This document shows, one piece after another, positions 4,763 to 5,088 of a DNA stretch of 5,088 nucleotides. Under the pieces are notes generated by a model. That model saw only the letters and a program-made list of their open reading frames with translations, was not told the DNA's origin and made no database searches. The stretch spans positions 1 through 5,088 of the forward strand of contig CAMFLD010000233.1 of assembly GCA_945957245.1 (NCBI GenBank). The letters are read 5' to 3'. Positions within the stretch are counted from its first letter, which is position 1, and every line of letters starts with the position of its first letter. The stretch comes from an uncultured Flavobacterium sp. GTDB taxonomy: Bacteria > Bacteroidota > Bacteroidia > Flavobacteriales > Flavobacteriaceae. Made by a program: the position numbers and the translations under genes.

Positions 4763-5088
4763 TCATTTTTCTTCAAGTGTAAAATTGAAGTATATTTTAA
4801 CATTATCCGACACTTTGCTTTTTACAACAGCAGGGATTTTGATATCAAAATCCTGAGGCTTAAGATTAAAGGTACCGGTAGCTATTAATTTCCCATTGCT
4901 TGGGGTCAATTTGATTTTAGTTTTAATTTTTTTAGTAACTCCATGCAAAGTCAAATCACCTTCGACATCATAAAGTTCCTTGCCGCTTCCGGTTTTTGAA
5001 TTATCAAAATTCAATACTTTTCCTTTAAAGGTTGATTTAGGAAAACACCAAGATTCTATGTAGTTTTCATTAAAATGTTCTTCCATAA
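4763..5088 (-). CDS. YceI family protein, C-terminal part (5' end outside the window)
   Basis: The visible 107-residue stretch is the C-terminal two-thirds of a YceI-like lipocalin-fold domain. Known family members are usually periplasmic and bind polyisoprenoid or amphiphilic ligands. Diagnostic segments are MEEHFNENYIES (1-12), STFKGKVLNF (18-27), DLTLHGVTKKI (44-54), where GDLTxHGVTK is the family hallmark, and DFDIKIPAVV (79-88), ending in NFTLEEK. The frame is still open at the window edge. The first methionine is in the middle of the usual domain, so the signal peptide and first strands lie beyond 5088. The stop TGA is at 4765-4763. Position 14 is an unusual cysteine (SWCFPK) where related proteins tend to have a charged residue; this is a recollection rather than an alignment. 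Confidence 0.88.
   Translation of the reverse strand, partial: MEEHFNENYIESWCFPKSTFKGKVLNFDNSKTGSGKELYDVEGDLTLHGVTKKIKTKIKLTPSNGKLIATGTFNLKPQDFDIKIPAVVKSKVSDNVKIYFNFTLEEK

Overview
The window is AT-rich bacterial chromosome, most likely from Flavobacterium or a close relative in Bacteroidetes. Supporting this are A-rich translation starts with almost no Shine-Dalgarno sequences, a TAnnTTTG-type promoter element, DUF1223 and YceI proteins, and a class II tRNA-Tyr with no fully encoded CCA. Identifications rest on motif reading alone; no database search was possible.

Layout. Positions 1-52 hold the 3' part of a tRNA-Tyr, followed by a GAAA-tetraloop terminator. Positions 86-350 hold no convincing protein gene. 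They contain two further copies of the last 17 bases of the tRNA, each extended by the same 11-base tail. At least one of these copies (copy 2) is followed by a clear terminator-like hairpin; this looks like integration scars or decayed tRNA copies. Positions 506-658 on the minus strand encode a plausible 50-residue single-pass membrane protein followed by its own terminator. Positions 659-880 are mostly unexplained.

Positions 903-2876 on the plus strand are a tight three-gene operon: an exported DUF1223 protein with a CSSC motif, an exported HELAH putative metallopeptidase, and a GNAT acetyltransferase. Positions 5088-2880 on the minus strand converge on it: a YceI protein (cut by the window edge), a terminator, then a small four-helix membrane protein, a PanE/ApbA-like reductase and a second GNAT gene.

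The main results of close reading are three. The second GNAT gene is interrupted by a one-base frameshift in an A7 run; its missing C-terminal half continues in another frame to within 3 bases of the convergent GNAT gene. The tRNA-Tyr tail is present three times. A small membrane protein gene lies on the minus strand at 506-658. The PanE-like protein also lacks two asparagines that are conserved in true ketopantoate reductases. I found no clearly new multi-gene defence or mobile system.
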